From Modestobacter sp. VKM Ac-2986 (GTDB lineage Bacteria > Actinomycetota > Actinomycetes > Mycobacteriales > Geodermatophilaceae): DNA of 64,000 nucleotides. The translations under genes and the position numbers were made by a program. Under the pieces are notes generated by a model that did no database searches, was not told where the DNA came from, and saw only the letters and a list, made by a program, of their open reading frames with translations. The DNA lies in NCBI RefSeq assembly GCF_026967795.1, contig NZ_JAPVBH010000001.1, positions 1 to 64,000 on the forward strand, read 5' to 3'. Shown one piece after another: positions 23,596 through 31,752 of this stretch (the stretch's first letter is position 1; each line of letters starts with the position of its first letter).

Positions 23596-24414
23596 TCAGG
23601 CCGCCGGGGAGTGGTCGCGGTTGAGCAGGATCGCCAGCTGCGTCCGGGTCCGGACGTCCAGGCGGCGCATCACGGCCGTGAGGTGGCTCTTGACCGTCGC
23701 CAGGCTCAGGAACAGCCGGCTGGCGATCTCCTCGTTGCTCAGGCCCTCGGCCACCAGCGCAGCCACGTCGCGCTGCCGCTCGGTGAGCCGGTCCAGCGCC
23801 CGGTCCTCGGCGTCGGCGGGGACGACGTCACCGGTCAGGTAGCGCACGAGCTGGCTGGCCACGGCGGGGTCGAGCGCGGTCTCCTGCCGGGCGAGGGCGC
23901 GGACGGCCTCCACGAGCCGTGGGGCCGCAGACCGGCGGGGCAGGTACCCCCGGACACCCGCCTGGAGCAGGTCCATCAGCCCCGCGTCGGGGGCGTGCCC
24001 GGCGTCGGCCAGCATCAGCACCGCGGTCCCGCGCCGGCACAGGTCACGCAGGACGGGCAGGCTCGAGCAGCCCACCAGCCCCTGCCCGACGACGACCACC
24101 TGCACCCCCGGGCCGTCGATCACCGAGAGCGCCTCGGTGAAGCGGCTGGTCTCGGCGACGACTGCCATGTCCGGCTGCGCCTCCAGGACCACCCGCAGGC
24201 CGAGTCGGAAGACCTCCTGGTCCTCACACAGCACCACCCGCACGAGCGGTCGCGGCGGCCGGGTCGCCCGCGGCCGTGCAGCCCCTCCGGCCGCGCGCAG
24301 CCCCGGCGGGCTCGCCCCGTCACCCCGCAGGCGGCTCCTCGGGTCGTCCGCCAGGGGCTGCAGCTCCAGCCTGCCGCGAACCGTCCCGGACCCGCCGTGG
24401 TCCGTCCTCATCAC
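23596..24414 (-). CDS. NarL/LuxR-type regulator with phosphorylation-defective receiver domain
   Basis: A 272-residue response-regulator-like protein. An unusual ~57-residue Arg/Pro/Gly-rich extension precedes the receiver (VRVVLCEDQEVFRLGLR, about 58-175). The phospho-acceptor Asp is missing: the strand reads VQVVVVGQGLVG with Gly where Asp belongs, and the conserved Lys of GYLxK is Arg (GYLPRRS). The C-terminal LuxR helix-turn-helix is canonical (LTERQRDVAALVAEGLSNEEIA, LSLATVKSHLTAVMRRL). GGGGGAG at good spacing supports the long start at 24414; GTG 24243 would give a normal-length protein but lacks a ribosome site. Probably ligand- or partner-controlled. Confidence 0.85.
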   Translation of the reverse strand: MMRTDHGGSGTVRGRLELQPLADDPRSRLRGDGASPPGLRAAGGAARPRATRPPRPLVRVVLCEDQEVFRLGLRVVLEAQPDMAVVAETSRFTEALSVIDGPGVQVVVVGQGLVGCSSLPVLRDLCRRGTAVLMLADAGHAPDAGLMDLLQAGVRGYLPRRSAAPRLVEAVRALARQETALDPAVASQLVRYLTGDVVPADAEDRALDRLTERQRDVAALVAEGLSNEEIASRLFLSLATVKSHLTAVMRRLDVRTRTQLAILLNRDHSPAA

Positions 24415-24572
24415 GTCTCCCCCGTCCCGCGAGCGCCGCCGTCGTCGTCTCTCGTCTCAGCGAGCGATACGGCAGGCCCCCGTCACGTAGTCGGCGAGAC
24501 CGTAGCGCACAACTGGACCGCACAGACCGTCTCCGCTCGCCCCGGACACAGCGGACGCACAGGTGGCCATCG

Positions 24573-25421
24573 TCACGTGGACGGTCCCGGTCCGGCAGTC
24601 ACGGGCCCGGACTCGGGGTCGGCGCCGCCGTCCCCCTGCCGGCCGGCCCGGTGCAGGTGGATCGCCAGCTGCGTCCGGTCCCGGAGTCCGAGGCGGCGCA
24701 GGGCCACGGTGACGTGGCCCTTGACCGTGGCCCGGCTGACATTGAGCCGTTCGGCGATCTCGGCGTTGGTCAGGCCCTCGGCCACGAGCCGGGAGACCGC
24801 CTGCTGCCGGGCGGTGAGCGGTCCGCCGGACGGGGACTGCCCCCCGGCGGCCGGCCGCGGCCAGTCGTCGAGACGGTGCAGCAGCTCCCCGGTGGCGGCC
24901 GCGTCCAGCACCGTCTCGCCCTGGGCGACGGCCCGCACCCCGTCGATCAGGCGCTGGGCGCTCACGGTGGTGTGCACGTACCCGCTCGCGCCGGCCTGCA
25001 GTGCGTCGATGAGGTCCCCGCCCGGTCCGGGCTCGCCGAGGAGGACCACCCGCGTGCCCAGCGCGGTCAGGGTCCGGACGAGCTCCTGGACGACGGGGCC
25101 GCGCGCCCCCAGCCCGAGCAGGGTCACGTCCGGGCGCGTGCTGGTGGCGAGCAGGAGCGCCTCCGCGGCACCGGCTGCCTCGGCGACCACGGTGACGTCG
25201 GCAGCACGGAGCAGGACGGCGCGCAGACCCCGGCGGAGCACCTCGTGGTCGTCGCAGATCAGCACCCGGATCGACGGCGCCGCGCCCCGGACCCGTACCG
25301 GCCCGCCGGGCACCGGTTCCTCGCCCCAGCGGGGTGGCCCGGGGCCACCGCCGGTGCGCGAGGTCGGCGCCTGCCCACCCGGCTCCGCACCGGCCGCGCC
25401 GGGAACCGGGTTGACGCCCAT
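24573..25421 (-). CDS. Second NarL/LuxR-type regulator with phosphorylation-defective receiver
   Basis: A 282-residue homologue of the neighbouring regulator. An N-terminal Gly/Pro-rich extension (~50 residues) precedes the receiver (SIRVLICDDHEVLRRGLRAVL). Here too the acceptor Asp is Gly (PDVTLLGLGARG) and the Lys region is GYVHTTVS. The C-terminal helix-turn-helix is intact (LTARQQAVSRLVAEGLTNAEIAERL, SRATVKGHVTVALRRL). It is divergent to the polyketide operon with a 394-bp shared region, so it is the best candidate pathway regulator. The ATG at 25421 has GGAG 8 nt upstream; the frame is open further, with ATG 25553 an alternative. Confidence 0.82.
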   Translation of the reverse strand: MGVNPVPGAAGAEPGGQAPTSRTGGGPGPPRWGEEPVPGGPVRVRGAAPSIRVLICDDHEVLRRGLRAVLLRAADVTVVAEAAGAAEALLLATSTRPDVTLLGLGARGPVVQELVRTLTALGTRVVLLGEPGPGGDLIDALQAGASGYVHTTVSAQRLIDGVRAVAQGETVLDAAATGELLHRLDDWPRPAAGGQSPSGGPLTARQQAVSRLVAEGLTNAEIAERLNVSRATVKGHVTVALRRLGLRDRTQLAIHLHRAGRQGDGGADPESGPVTAGPGPST

Positions 25422-25815
25422 GCGCTCGACTCCGCTCTCGCAGGCACCCGACCTGGCAGGGGGCCCTGGGTCGGTGCCACCGCAAGCTAGGGGATGCCCC
25501 AGCACAGCGCCACCGGCTGACCGCGCGTCGTCGCCGACGGGCCACCGGTTCATCCCGGAGTAGGGGGTGCCCGGCCCCAGGAGGTGGCAGACGGGCACCT
25601 CGGGGAGGGGCCGTCGACCGACCGCCGGGCGTCCCCGTCCGGTCCGGAGGGCGGTACCACCCCCTCGCCTGCCCCTCCGGGTGGGGCCCGCACCGACCGG
25701 CCCCACCACCTCCGGCGCAGCCCGGAAACGGCCCTTCCGGCCGATGCCGGCGGCCCGGACACCGCCCTAGCGTCTGCGGTGTCAGTCCGGTCCCGCCAGC
25801 GCCGCAGGAGCAGCC
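25422..25815. promoter_or_regulatory. Divergent control region of the polyketide operon
   Basis: No convincing gene in these 394 bp. It holds several inverted repeats: GGTGCCCG/CGGGCACC (25566-25573, 25592-25599), the near-palindrome GGGCGGTACCACCC (25649-25662) and GGTGGGGCC/GGCCCCACC (25680-25688, 25699-25707). A -10-like TAGCGT (25768-25773) faces the polyketide operon and TAGCTT (minus strand, 25489-25484) faces the regulator. These are candidate binding sites for the two atypical LuxR-type proteins; exact promoters are not clear. Confidence 0.45.
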
Positions 25816-26142
25816 GTGCACGAGACGATGATCATCGCGAAGATGGCCCCCACCGACGCCGACGAGGTGGCCGCCGTCTTCGGCCGCTCCGACGCGACGT
25901 CGATGCCCCACGACATCGGGGTGCGTCACCGGTCCCTCTTCCAGTTCCACGGCCTCTACGTGCACCTGATCGGCTTCGACCGACCGCCGTCGGAGTCGAT
26001 GCAGGTCGCGCAGTCGCTGCCGTCGTTCCGGGCGGTGAGCGACGAGCTCAGGCCCTACATCGAGCCGTACGACCCGAACTGGCGCTCACCGCAGGACGCG
26101 ATGGCGCACCGCTTCTACCACTGGACCTCGTCGCCCGCGTGA
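25816..26142 (+). CDS. TcmI-type polyketide cyclase
   Basis: A 108-residue protein of the TcmI/WhiE-ORFVII cyclase family, which folds and cyclises later rings of aromatic polyketides. The N-terminal IIAKMAPTDADEVAAVFGRSD, the IGVRHRSLFQFHGLYVHLI core and the C-terminal HRFYHWT are characteristic, and the length is exactly that of the family. It is the first gene of the operon, 29 bp before accDA. Confidence 0.88.
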   Translation: MHETMIIAKMAPTDADEVAAVFGRSDATSMPHDIGVRHRSLFQFHGLYVHLIGFDRPPSESMQVAQSLPSFRAVSDELRPYIEPYDPNWRSPQDAMAHRFYHWTSSPA

Positions 26143-26171
26143 GGGCGACGAGACTCGGTTGAGAGGCAGTC

Positions 26172-27920
26172 ATGACCCGTTCCTCGTTGACGACACCCGG
26201 GGTGCCCGCCCCGCCGGTGCACACCGGCTGGACCTCCTGCCCGTCCTGCGGCTGGCTGCTCTACAACAAGCGGCTGGAGCGCAACCTGTACGTCTGCCCG
26301 GAGTGCGACCACCACCTGCGGCTGAGCGCCCGGGCCCGGATCGACATGCTCGTCGACGCCGGCAGCTTCACCGAGACCGACGCGGTCCGCGGCGACTCGG
26401 ACCCGCTCTGCTTCACCGACCTGCGCCCCTATGCCGACCGGCTCCGCGACGCCGCGCACCGCTCCGGTGAGTCCGAGGCGGTCCTGGTGGGCGAGGCGCG
26501 GATCGGCGGGACCCCGCTGGTGCTCGCCGTCATGGACTTCGGCTTCCTGGGCGGCAGCATGGGCGTCGAGGTGGGCCGGCGGGTGAGCGGGGCCGCGGCG
26601 CTGGCGCTGGCGCTGGGTCGACCGCTGGTGGTCGTCTGTGCCAGCGGTGGCGCCCGGATGCAGGAAGGCGTCTTCTCGCTGTTCCAGATGGCCCGTGCCA
26701 GCGAGGCCCTCGGACGTCTCCGCGAGGCCGGGCTGCTCTCGGTCTGCGTGCTCACCGACCCCACCTACGGCGGTGTGTCCGCCTCCTTCGCGACCCTCGC
26801 GTCGGTGCTCATCGGGGAACGCGGCGCCCACGTGGGCTTCGCCGGCCCGCGGGTGGTGCAGGAGACGATCCGCGCCGAGCTCCCCCGCGACTTCCAGACC
26901 TCGGAGTTCCTGCTCGCCCACGGGCTGGTGGACCGGGTCGAGAACCGGGCGGACCTGCGACCGGTGCTCATCCGGCTGCTCACCCTGCACGGCCAGGACG
27001 CAGCCGGCGTCCCGGCCGAGGACGCACCGGCCGACGGACCGGACCCCGTCCTCGCCGAGGTCGCCGGCCCGCCGCCGGCGGAGACCGACCCCTGGGACGT
27101 CGTCCAGCGGGCGCGGGTCGTCGAGCGGCCGACGACGCTGGACTACCTGCACACCGCCTTCGACGACTTCGTCGAGCTGCACGGCGACCGGGCCTTCGGC
27201 GACGACCCCGCCGTGGTGGGCGGGGTGGCCGCCATCGGGGGCCGGCCGGTCGTGGTGATCGGCCACGAGAAGGGGCACTCGGTCCGCGAGCGGGTGGCCC
27301 ACAACTTCGGGATGCCGCACCCGGAGGGCTACCGGAAGGCGCTGCGCCTGCTGGGGCACGCCGAGGCCCACCGGCTGCCGGTCGTCACCCTCGTCGACAC
27401 GCCGGGGGCGCACCCGGGGCCGGAGGCGGAGGAGCGCGGGCAGTCCCACGCGATCGCCGAGATCATCATGCGCAGCAGCCGGCTGCGGGTGCCCGTGGTC
27501 GCCGTGGTCACCGGCGAGGGCGGCAGCGGTGGCGCGCTGGCCCTGTGCACCTCCGACCGGCTGCTGGTCCTGGAGAACGCCTACCTGTCGGTCATCAGCC
27601 CGGAGGGGTGCGCGGCGATCCTCTGGCGGACGGCGGCGGCGGCCCCCGCCGCGGCGCGGGCCATGCAGCTGGGCGCCACCCACCTGTACCGGTCGGGCAT
27701 CGCCACCTCCGTCGTCCCCGAGCCACCGGGCGGCGCGCACACCGACCCGGTCGCGGCGGCGGACCTGCTCCGCGCAGCACTCGTCCGCGAGCTGGACGAG
27801 CTGTCCGGGACCGACGTGGACACCCTGCTGGCCGAACGGTCGCGCCGGTTGTCCGGCATGGACGGCCACGGCGGCCGCCGCGTGCGCTCGCTGCAGCCCG
27901 TCGTCCCGGCGGGGTGCTGA
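26172..27920 (+). CDS. accDA: Acetyl-CoA carboxylase carboxyltransferase, fused beta-alpha subunits (AccDA)
   Basis: A 582-residue carboxyltransferase. The AccD half begins with a four-Cys zinc ribbon (C23, C26, C42, C45: SCPSCG...VCPECDHH) and continues with GGSMGVEVGRR, CASGGARMQEG and LTDPTYGGVSASFA. The AccA half begins around residue 310 with TLDYLHTAFDDFVELHGDR and has VTLVDTPGAHPGPEAEERGQ and ISPEGCAAILWR. It transfers CO2 from carboxybiotin to acetyl-CoA, making malonyl-CoA. Fusion of the halves is typical of copies inside polyketide clusters rather than of the housekeeping enzyme. Confidence 0.93.
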   Translation: MTRSSLTTPGVPAPPVHTGWTSCPSCGWLLYNKRLERNLYVCPECDHHLRLSARARIDMLVDAGSFTETDAVRGDSDPLCFTDLRPYADRLRDAAHRSGESEAVLVGEARIGGTPLVLAVMDFGFLGGSMGVEVGRRVSGAAALALALGRPLVVVCASGGARMQEGVFSLFQMARASEALGRLREAGLLSVCVLTDPTYGGVSASFATLASVLIGERGAHVGFAGPRVVQETIRAELPRDFQTSEFLLAHGLVDRVENRADLRPVLIRLLTLHGQDAAGVPAEDAPADGPDPVLAEVAGPPPAETDPWDVVQRARVVERPTTLDYLHTAFDDFVELHGDRAFGDDPAVVGGVAAIGGRPVVVIGHEKGHSVRERVAHNFGMPHPEGYRKALRLLGHAEAHRLPVVTLVDTPGAHPGPEAEERGQSHAIAEIIMRSSRLRVPVVAVVTGEGGSGGALALCTSDRLLVLENAYLSVISPEGCAAILWRTAAAAPAAARAMQLGATHLYRSGIATSVVPEPPGGAHTDPVAAADLLRAALVRELDELSGTDVDTLLAERSRRLSGMDGHGGRRVRSLQPVVPAGC

Positions 27921-27922
27921 CC

Positions 27923-28450
27923 GTGCACCCGAGCGAGTTCGCCCCCCGGCCCGTGCTGAGCGGCGCCCCGGTGCCGGCGGACGACACGACCCGGTCGCTG
28001 AGCGAGGAGGTGGTCGAGCTCGCCCGCAGCCTGCCCGGTGACCTGCGCCGGCTCACCGTGCGCAGCGGTGACATCGCCATCGAGGTCGAGTGGGCGGCCG
28101 AGGACCGTCCCGCCGGCGAGGGCGGGCCTGCCCTGCGGAGCACCCCGGGTGGCCGGGACGTCCCGGCCGGGGCCGTCGCGCCCGCTGTCCCGGACGACGT
28201 GGTCGCCGTCACCGCACCCCTGGTCGGGACCTTCTACCTCGCCTCGGCACCGGACGCCGACCCGTTCGTCCGGGTCGGCGATGCCGTCGAACCCGGACAG
28301 ACGCTCGCGATCGTCGAGGCGATGAAGCTGATGAACCCGATCGTGGCCGACGAGGCGGGTGTCGTCACCGAGGTCCTGGCCGGGGACGCCGAGTCGGTGG
28401 AGTACGGGCAGGTCCTGATGTACCTCCGTCCGACGGGGGCGGCGCAGTGA
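27923..28450 (+). CDS. accB: Biotin carboxyl carrier protein (AccB)
   Basis: A 175-residue BCCP. The N-terminal region (VVELARSLPGDLRRLTVRSGDIAIEVEW) and Pro/Gly linker lead to a biotinyl domain with PLVGTFYLAS and the biotinylation motif VEAMKLMNPI (Lys of MKLM). GTG 27923 starts 2 bp after the accDA stop; GTG 27914, overlapping accDA, is an alternative. It overlaps the downstream accC by GTGA, so subunits should be made in matched amounts. Confidence 0.9.
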   Translation: MHPSEFAPRPVLSGAPVPADDTTRSLSEEVVELARSLPGDLRRLTVRSGDIAIEVEWAAEDRPAGEGGPALRSTPGGRDVPAGAVAPAVPDDVVAVTAPLVGTFYLASAPDADPFVRVGDAVEPGQTLAIVEAMKLMNPIVADEAGVVTEVLAGDAESVEYGQVLMYLRPTGAAQ

Positions 28451-30189
28451 TCAGCCGGCTGCTCATCGCCAACCGCGGCGAGATCGCCGTCCGGATCGCG
28501 CGCGCCTGCCGGGAGCTGGGCATCGAGGTCGTCGCCACCTACTCCACGTCCGACCGGCACTCCGCGGTGGTGGAGATGGCCGACGAGGCGGTGCACATCG
28601 GCCCGCCCGCCCCGCGGCACAGCTACCTGCACGTGCCCAACCTCATCGAGGCCGCGCTGCGCACCGGCGCGGACGCCGTCCACCCCGGCTACGGGTTCCT
28701 CTCCGAGGACCCGGACTTCGCCGAGATCTGCGACACGGAGGGGCTCACCTTCGTCGGTCCCCCGCCGGAGGTCATGCAGCAGATGGGCAACAAGGCCACG
28801 GCCCGCCGGCTGATGGCCGAGGCCGGCCTGCCGCTGCTGCCCGGTGTGGTCGAGCCGGTCCGGACGGCGGAGGAGGGGCTGGCGATCGCCGACGAGATCG
28901 GCTACCCGGTGATCATCAAGGCGGCCGCCGGGGGCGGTGGCCGCGGGATGACCGTCGTGTCGGCACCCGAGGAGTTCGCCGAGGCCTTCACCGCCACCCG
29001 GGCGGTCGCCCGCGCGGTGTTCCGCGACCCGGCCGTCTACGTGGAGCGCTACCTGACCGGCGCCCGCCACGTGGAGGTGCAGGTCCTCTGCGACGGGCAC
29101 GGCGCGGGGATCCACCTCGGCGAGCGCGACTGCTCGCTGCAGCGCCGCCACCAGAAGCTGCTCGAGGAGGGGCCGGCGGCCCACCTCTCCCCCGAGCGGC
29201 GCGCCGAGATCGGTGCCCTGGCGGTGCGCGGTGCGCTGTCGGTGGGGTTCACCGGCGCGGGGACCGTCGAGTTCCTCGTCGATGCCGCCGGCGCGTACTT
29301 CATGGAGATGAACGCCCGCATCCAGGTCGAGCACCCGGTCACCGAGGCACTCACCGGCGTCGACCTCGTCCGGGAGCAGCTGCTGGTCGCCGGCGGCCGC
29401 CGGCTCCAGCTGCAGCAGGAGGACGTCGTGACCCGGGGTGCGGCGATCGAGTGCCGGATCAACGCCGAGGACCCGGCCCGCGGGTTCGCCCCGGCCCCCG
29501 GCCACCTCGACGTCCTGCAGGTCCCCGGCGGGCCGTGGACCCGGTTCGACACCGGCTACCGGCAGGGCGACGACGTGAGCCCGCACTACGACTCGCTGCT
29601 GGGCAAGCTCGTCGTCTGGGCCCCCGACCGCGACCAGGCCGTCCGCCGGATGGACCGGGCGCTGGCCGAGCTGCGGGTCGAGGGCCCGGGCCTGCGCACC
29701 ACCATCGCCCTGCAGCGCGCGATGCTCCGGCACCCCGAGGTGCGCGCCGACCGGCACGACATCGAGTTCCTCGACCGCAGCCTGCCCGAGCTCCTGGCCT
29801 CCGCGGCTGCCCTGGCCGCGTCCCCGGCGACGCCCATGCCCGCCGCCCACGGTCCGCTCCAGCTCGTCCCCGCGCCGTCCGGCACCGACCGGCCGGGGTC
29901 GTCCCGTCCACCCACCGATGAAGGGAACACCGCCATGCCCGACAGCCCGTTCACCCTCGAGGACCTGATGGACCTGCTCGCCGCGAAGGCCGGGCTCCCG
30001 CCGGAGTCGCGCACCACCGACCCCGACGCCCACTTCGCCGACATCGGCCTGGACTCGCTCGCCTTCCTGTCCATGCAGACCGAGCTGCACGACCGCTTCG
30101 ACACCGAGATGCCCGACGACGACCCGGACCGCTACACGCTCGGCGAGATCGTCGCGACCGTCTCCTCGGCGCAGTCGCAGATGGCCTGA
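28447..30189 (+). CDS. Biotin carboxylase fused in frame to an acyl carrier protein (AccC-ACP)
   Basis: A continuous 580-codon frame with two functional parts. Residues 1-450 are biotin carboxylase: LLIANRGEIAVRIARACRE, the ATP-grasp loop IKAAAGGGGRGM, RDCSLQRRHQKLLEE, MEMNARIQVEHPVTE and AIECRINAED. A Pro/Ala-rich linker of about 46 residues follows. Residues 497-580 are a complete polyketide ACP with the phosphopantetheine Ser in FADIGLDSLAFL (S537). There is no stop codon between them. A ribosome-site-like GAAGGGA before the internal ATG 29935 means a free ACP may also be made. It supplies carboxybiotin to AccDA and carries the growing polyketide. Confidence 0.85.
   Translation: MISRLLIANRGEIAVRIARACRELGIEVVATYSTSDRHSAVVEMADEAVHIGPPAPRHSYLHVPNLIEAALRTGADAVHPGYGFLSEDPDFAEICDTEGLTFVGPPPEVMQQMGNKATARRLMAEAGLPLLPGVVEPVRTAEEGLAIADEIGYPVIIKAAAGGGGRGMTVVSAPEEFAEAFTATRAVARAVFRDPAVYVERYLTGARHVEVQVLCDGHGAGIHLGERDCSLQRRHQKLLEEGPAAHLSPERRAEIGALAVRGALSVGFTGAGTVEFLVDAAGAYFMEMNARIQVEHPVTEALTGVDLVREQLLVAGGRRLQLQQEDVVTRGAAIECRINAEDPARGFAPAPGHLDVLQVPGGPWTRFDTGYRQGDDVSPHYDSLLGKLVVWAPDRDQAVRRMDRALAELRVEGPGLRTTIALQRAMLRHPEVRADRHDIEFLDRSLPELLASAAALAASPATPMPAAHGPLQLVPAPSGTDRPGSSRPPTDEGNTAMPDSPFTLEDLMDLLAAKAGLPPESRTTDPDAHFADIGLDSLAFLSMQTELHDRFDTEMPDDDPDRYTLGEIVATVSSAQSQMA
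29924..29937 (+). promoter_or_regulatory. Internal ribosome site and ATG of the ACP part
   Basis: GAAGGGAAC followed by ATG 29935 inside the AccC-ACP frame. If used, it yields a separate 84-residue ACP (29935-30189) beginning MPDSPFTLEDLMDLL. This is either a relic of the gene fusion or a way to make ACP in excess over AccC. Confidence 0.5.
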
Positions 30190-30190
30190 A

Positions 30191-30247
30191 GAAGGACCCC
30201 GTCCCCCTCACCCCTCGTGCGCTCGGCGCGAGCCCCTGGAGGGGGCC
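30191..30247 (+). repeat. Dispersed intergenic hairpin repeat, copy 2
   Basis: Begins 1 nt after the AccC-ACP stop codon with GAAGGACCCCGTCC and ends with GGGGGCC. Same architecture as 1072-1128 and 59561-59620. Its position inside the polyketide operon suggests partial termination or transcript stabilisation between the ACP and aromatase genes. Confidence 0.65.
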
Positions 30248-30292
30248 GCCCCCGCCAGACCCCCTGACCCAGGCACACAGCCGGAGGACCCA

Positions 30293-30787
30293 GTGAGCAC
30301 CCTCGAGAACGACAGCCGCACCGTCGGCCACACCGACAACTCGATCCTCATCGACGCGGACATCGACCACGTCTGGCGGATGACCAACGACCTGCCGTCC
30401 TGGCCGGACCTCTTCACCGAGTACGCCGAGGTGGAGGTGCTGGCCCAGCACGGCTCGACGTTCCGCTTCCGGCTCAAGATGCACCCGGACGAGTCCGGCC
30501 GGGTGTGGAGCTGGGTCTCCGAGCGCACCCTCGACGAGGACGCGCACGTGGTCGTGGCCAAGCGGGTCGAGCCCGGCCCGTTCGAGTTCATGGACATCCG
30601 GTGGGACTACGCGCCGGAGGGCACCGGCACCCGGATGCGCTGGCAGCAGGACTTCCGGATGCGGCCGGAGGCGCCGATCGACACCGCCGGCATGACCGAG
30701 CGCATCGACGCCAACAGCAAGGTCCAGATGGCCGTGATCCGCGACAAGGTGGAGGCCGCCGCCCGGCGCGCGGAGCCGGCGACATGA
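30293..30787 (+). CDS. Polyketide aromatase/cyclase (SRPBCC, TcmN/WhiE-ORFVI type)
   Basis: A 164-residue START-fold protein that controls first-ring cyclisation and aromatisation of the polyketide chain. Family features include NSILIDADIDHVWRMTNDLPSWPDLFTEYAEVEV, RVWSWVSERTLDE and MRWQQDFRMRPEAPID. Being a single domain, it resembles the TcmN N-terminal domain and WhiE ORFVI rather than di-domain ActVII. GGAGG precedes GTG 30293. It overlaps the next gene by ATGA. Confidence 0.92.
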   Translation: MSTLENDSRTVGHTDNSILIDADIDHVWRMTNDLPSWPDLFTEYAEVEVLAQHGSTFRFRLKMHPDESGRVWSWVSERTLDEDAHVVVAKRVEPGPFEFMDIRWDYAPEGTGTRMRWQQDFRMRPEAPIDTAGMTERIDANSKVQMAVIRDKVEAAARRAEPAT

Positions 30788-31752
30788 CCGGCGGCGCGGG
30801 CGCCGCGGTCGTCCTCCCGGGCGAGTGCAGCGCCCGTCCCGGCGGCCTGGACGCCTGGCTCGTCGACGGGGTCGCCCGCGAGGTGGTGGCCGAGGCCTCC
30901 GACGTGCTCGGGCGCGACGTCGTCGCCTGGTGGGGCGACCCGCTCAACCTCTCCGACCCGCTGGCCGCGCACCTGGCGGCGCTGGTCACCGGGGTGGCGG
31001 GGTACCGCAGCCTGGTCGCGGCCGGCCTGCAGCCGGTCGTCGTGGCCGGTCACGGCGTCGGGGAGTGCGCTGCGCTGGTCGCCGCCGGCGCCCTGCCGCT
31101 GGAGCAGGTGGTGGCCTTCGTCGGCCTGCGTGCGGAGGCCCTCACGCACGCGCCGCGCCCCTCCTGGGCGGGCATGGCGGCCGTGGTCGGGCCGGGTGCC
31201 GAGGAGGTCGCCCGAGCGGTGGTGGCGTCCACCGGGGCGGACGGCGGGCTCTGCGTGGCGTCCCTCGACGGCCCGGCCCAGGTGGTGCTCTCCGGCCGTC
31301 GGGAACAGCTGGAGCAGGCCCGCGCAGCCGTCACCGCGGCCGGGCTGGACCTGGTCCGGCTGTGCGGGCGGGCGCCCTGCCACGGCCCACTGGTCCAGTC
31401 GGTCGCCGACCACCTCACCGCCGCGCTCACCGACCTGGACTGGTCGGTCCCGGTCGTCCCGGTGGTCCCCAACGCCGACGCGCAGCCGACCCGCGACCCC
31501 GGCCGGCTGGCCCGGTGCCTGCAGGCACAGCTGACCTCGCCGGTGCAGTGGGAGGCCACCTCGCACGCGCTCGTCGGCGCCGGGGCCACCTGGGTCGTCG
31601 AGGTGGGCTCCGTGCCCGTGCTCGGGCCCCTCGTCCGGCAGGTCCACCCGCGCCTGCCCCTGTACCTGGCCACCGGGCCCGGTGCGTCCACCCCCATCGC
31701 AGCCCCCGAACCCGCGCTGACGGGTCCGGCACCCACCGGAGGAGACAGATGA
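30784..31752 (+). CDS. FabD-like acyltransferase with missing catalytic serine
   Basis: A 322-residue protein with the malonyl-CoA:ACP acyltransferase fold. The nucleophile motif GHSxGE reads AGHGVGECAALVAAG, so G91 replaces the catalytic Ser (codon GGC, one base from AGC). The carboxylate-binding Arg is kept (VGLRAEAL, R116) and so is the second His (PCHGPLV, H200); these match S92, R117 and H201 of E. coli FabD. The N-terminal GQGSQ is degraded to PGECSARPGG. It cannot use the normal acyl-serine route; it may bind malonyl-ACP without transferring, act structurally, or be decaying. Start and stop overlap both neighbours, so it is translated in step with the synthase. Confidence 0.8.
   Translation: MTGGAGAAVVLPGECSARPGGLDAWLVDGVAREVVAEASDVLGRDVVAWWGDPLNLSDPLAAHLAALVTGVAGYRSLVAAGLQPVVVAGHGVGECAALVAAGALPLEQVVAFVGLRAEALTHAPRPSWAGMAAVVGPGAEEVARAVVASTGADGGLCVASLDGPAQVVLSGRREQLEQARAAVTAAGLDLVRLCGRAPCHGPLVQSVADHLTAALTDLDWSVPVVPVVPNADAQPTRDPGRLARCLQAQLTSPVQWEATSHALVGAGATWVVEVGSVPVLGPLVRQVHPRLPLYLATGPGASTPIAAPEPALTGPAPTGGDR

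Noticed and set aside
29872-29934. Treating the AccC-ACP join as a frameshift artefact
   Set aside because: Both halves are in the same frame and joined by a linker with normal codon use and typical Pro/Ala interdomain composition, so a simple indel would not create it; still flagged for re-sequencing.
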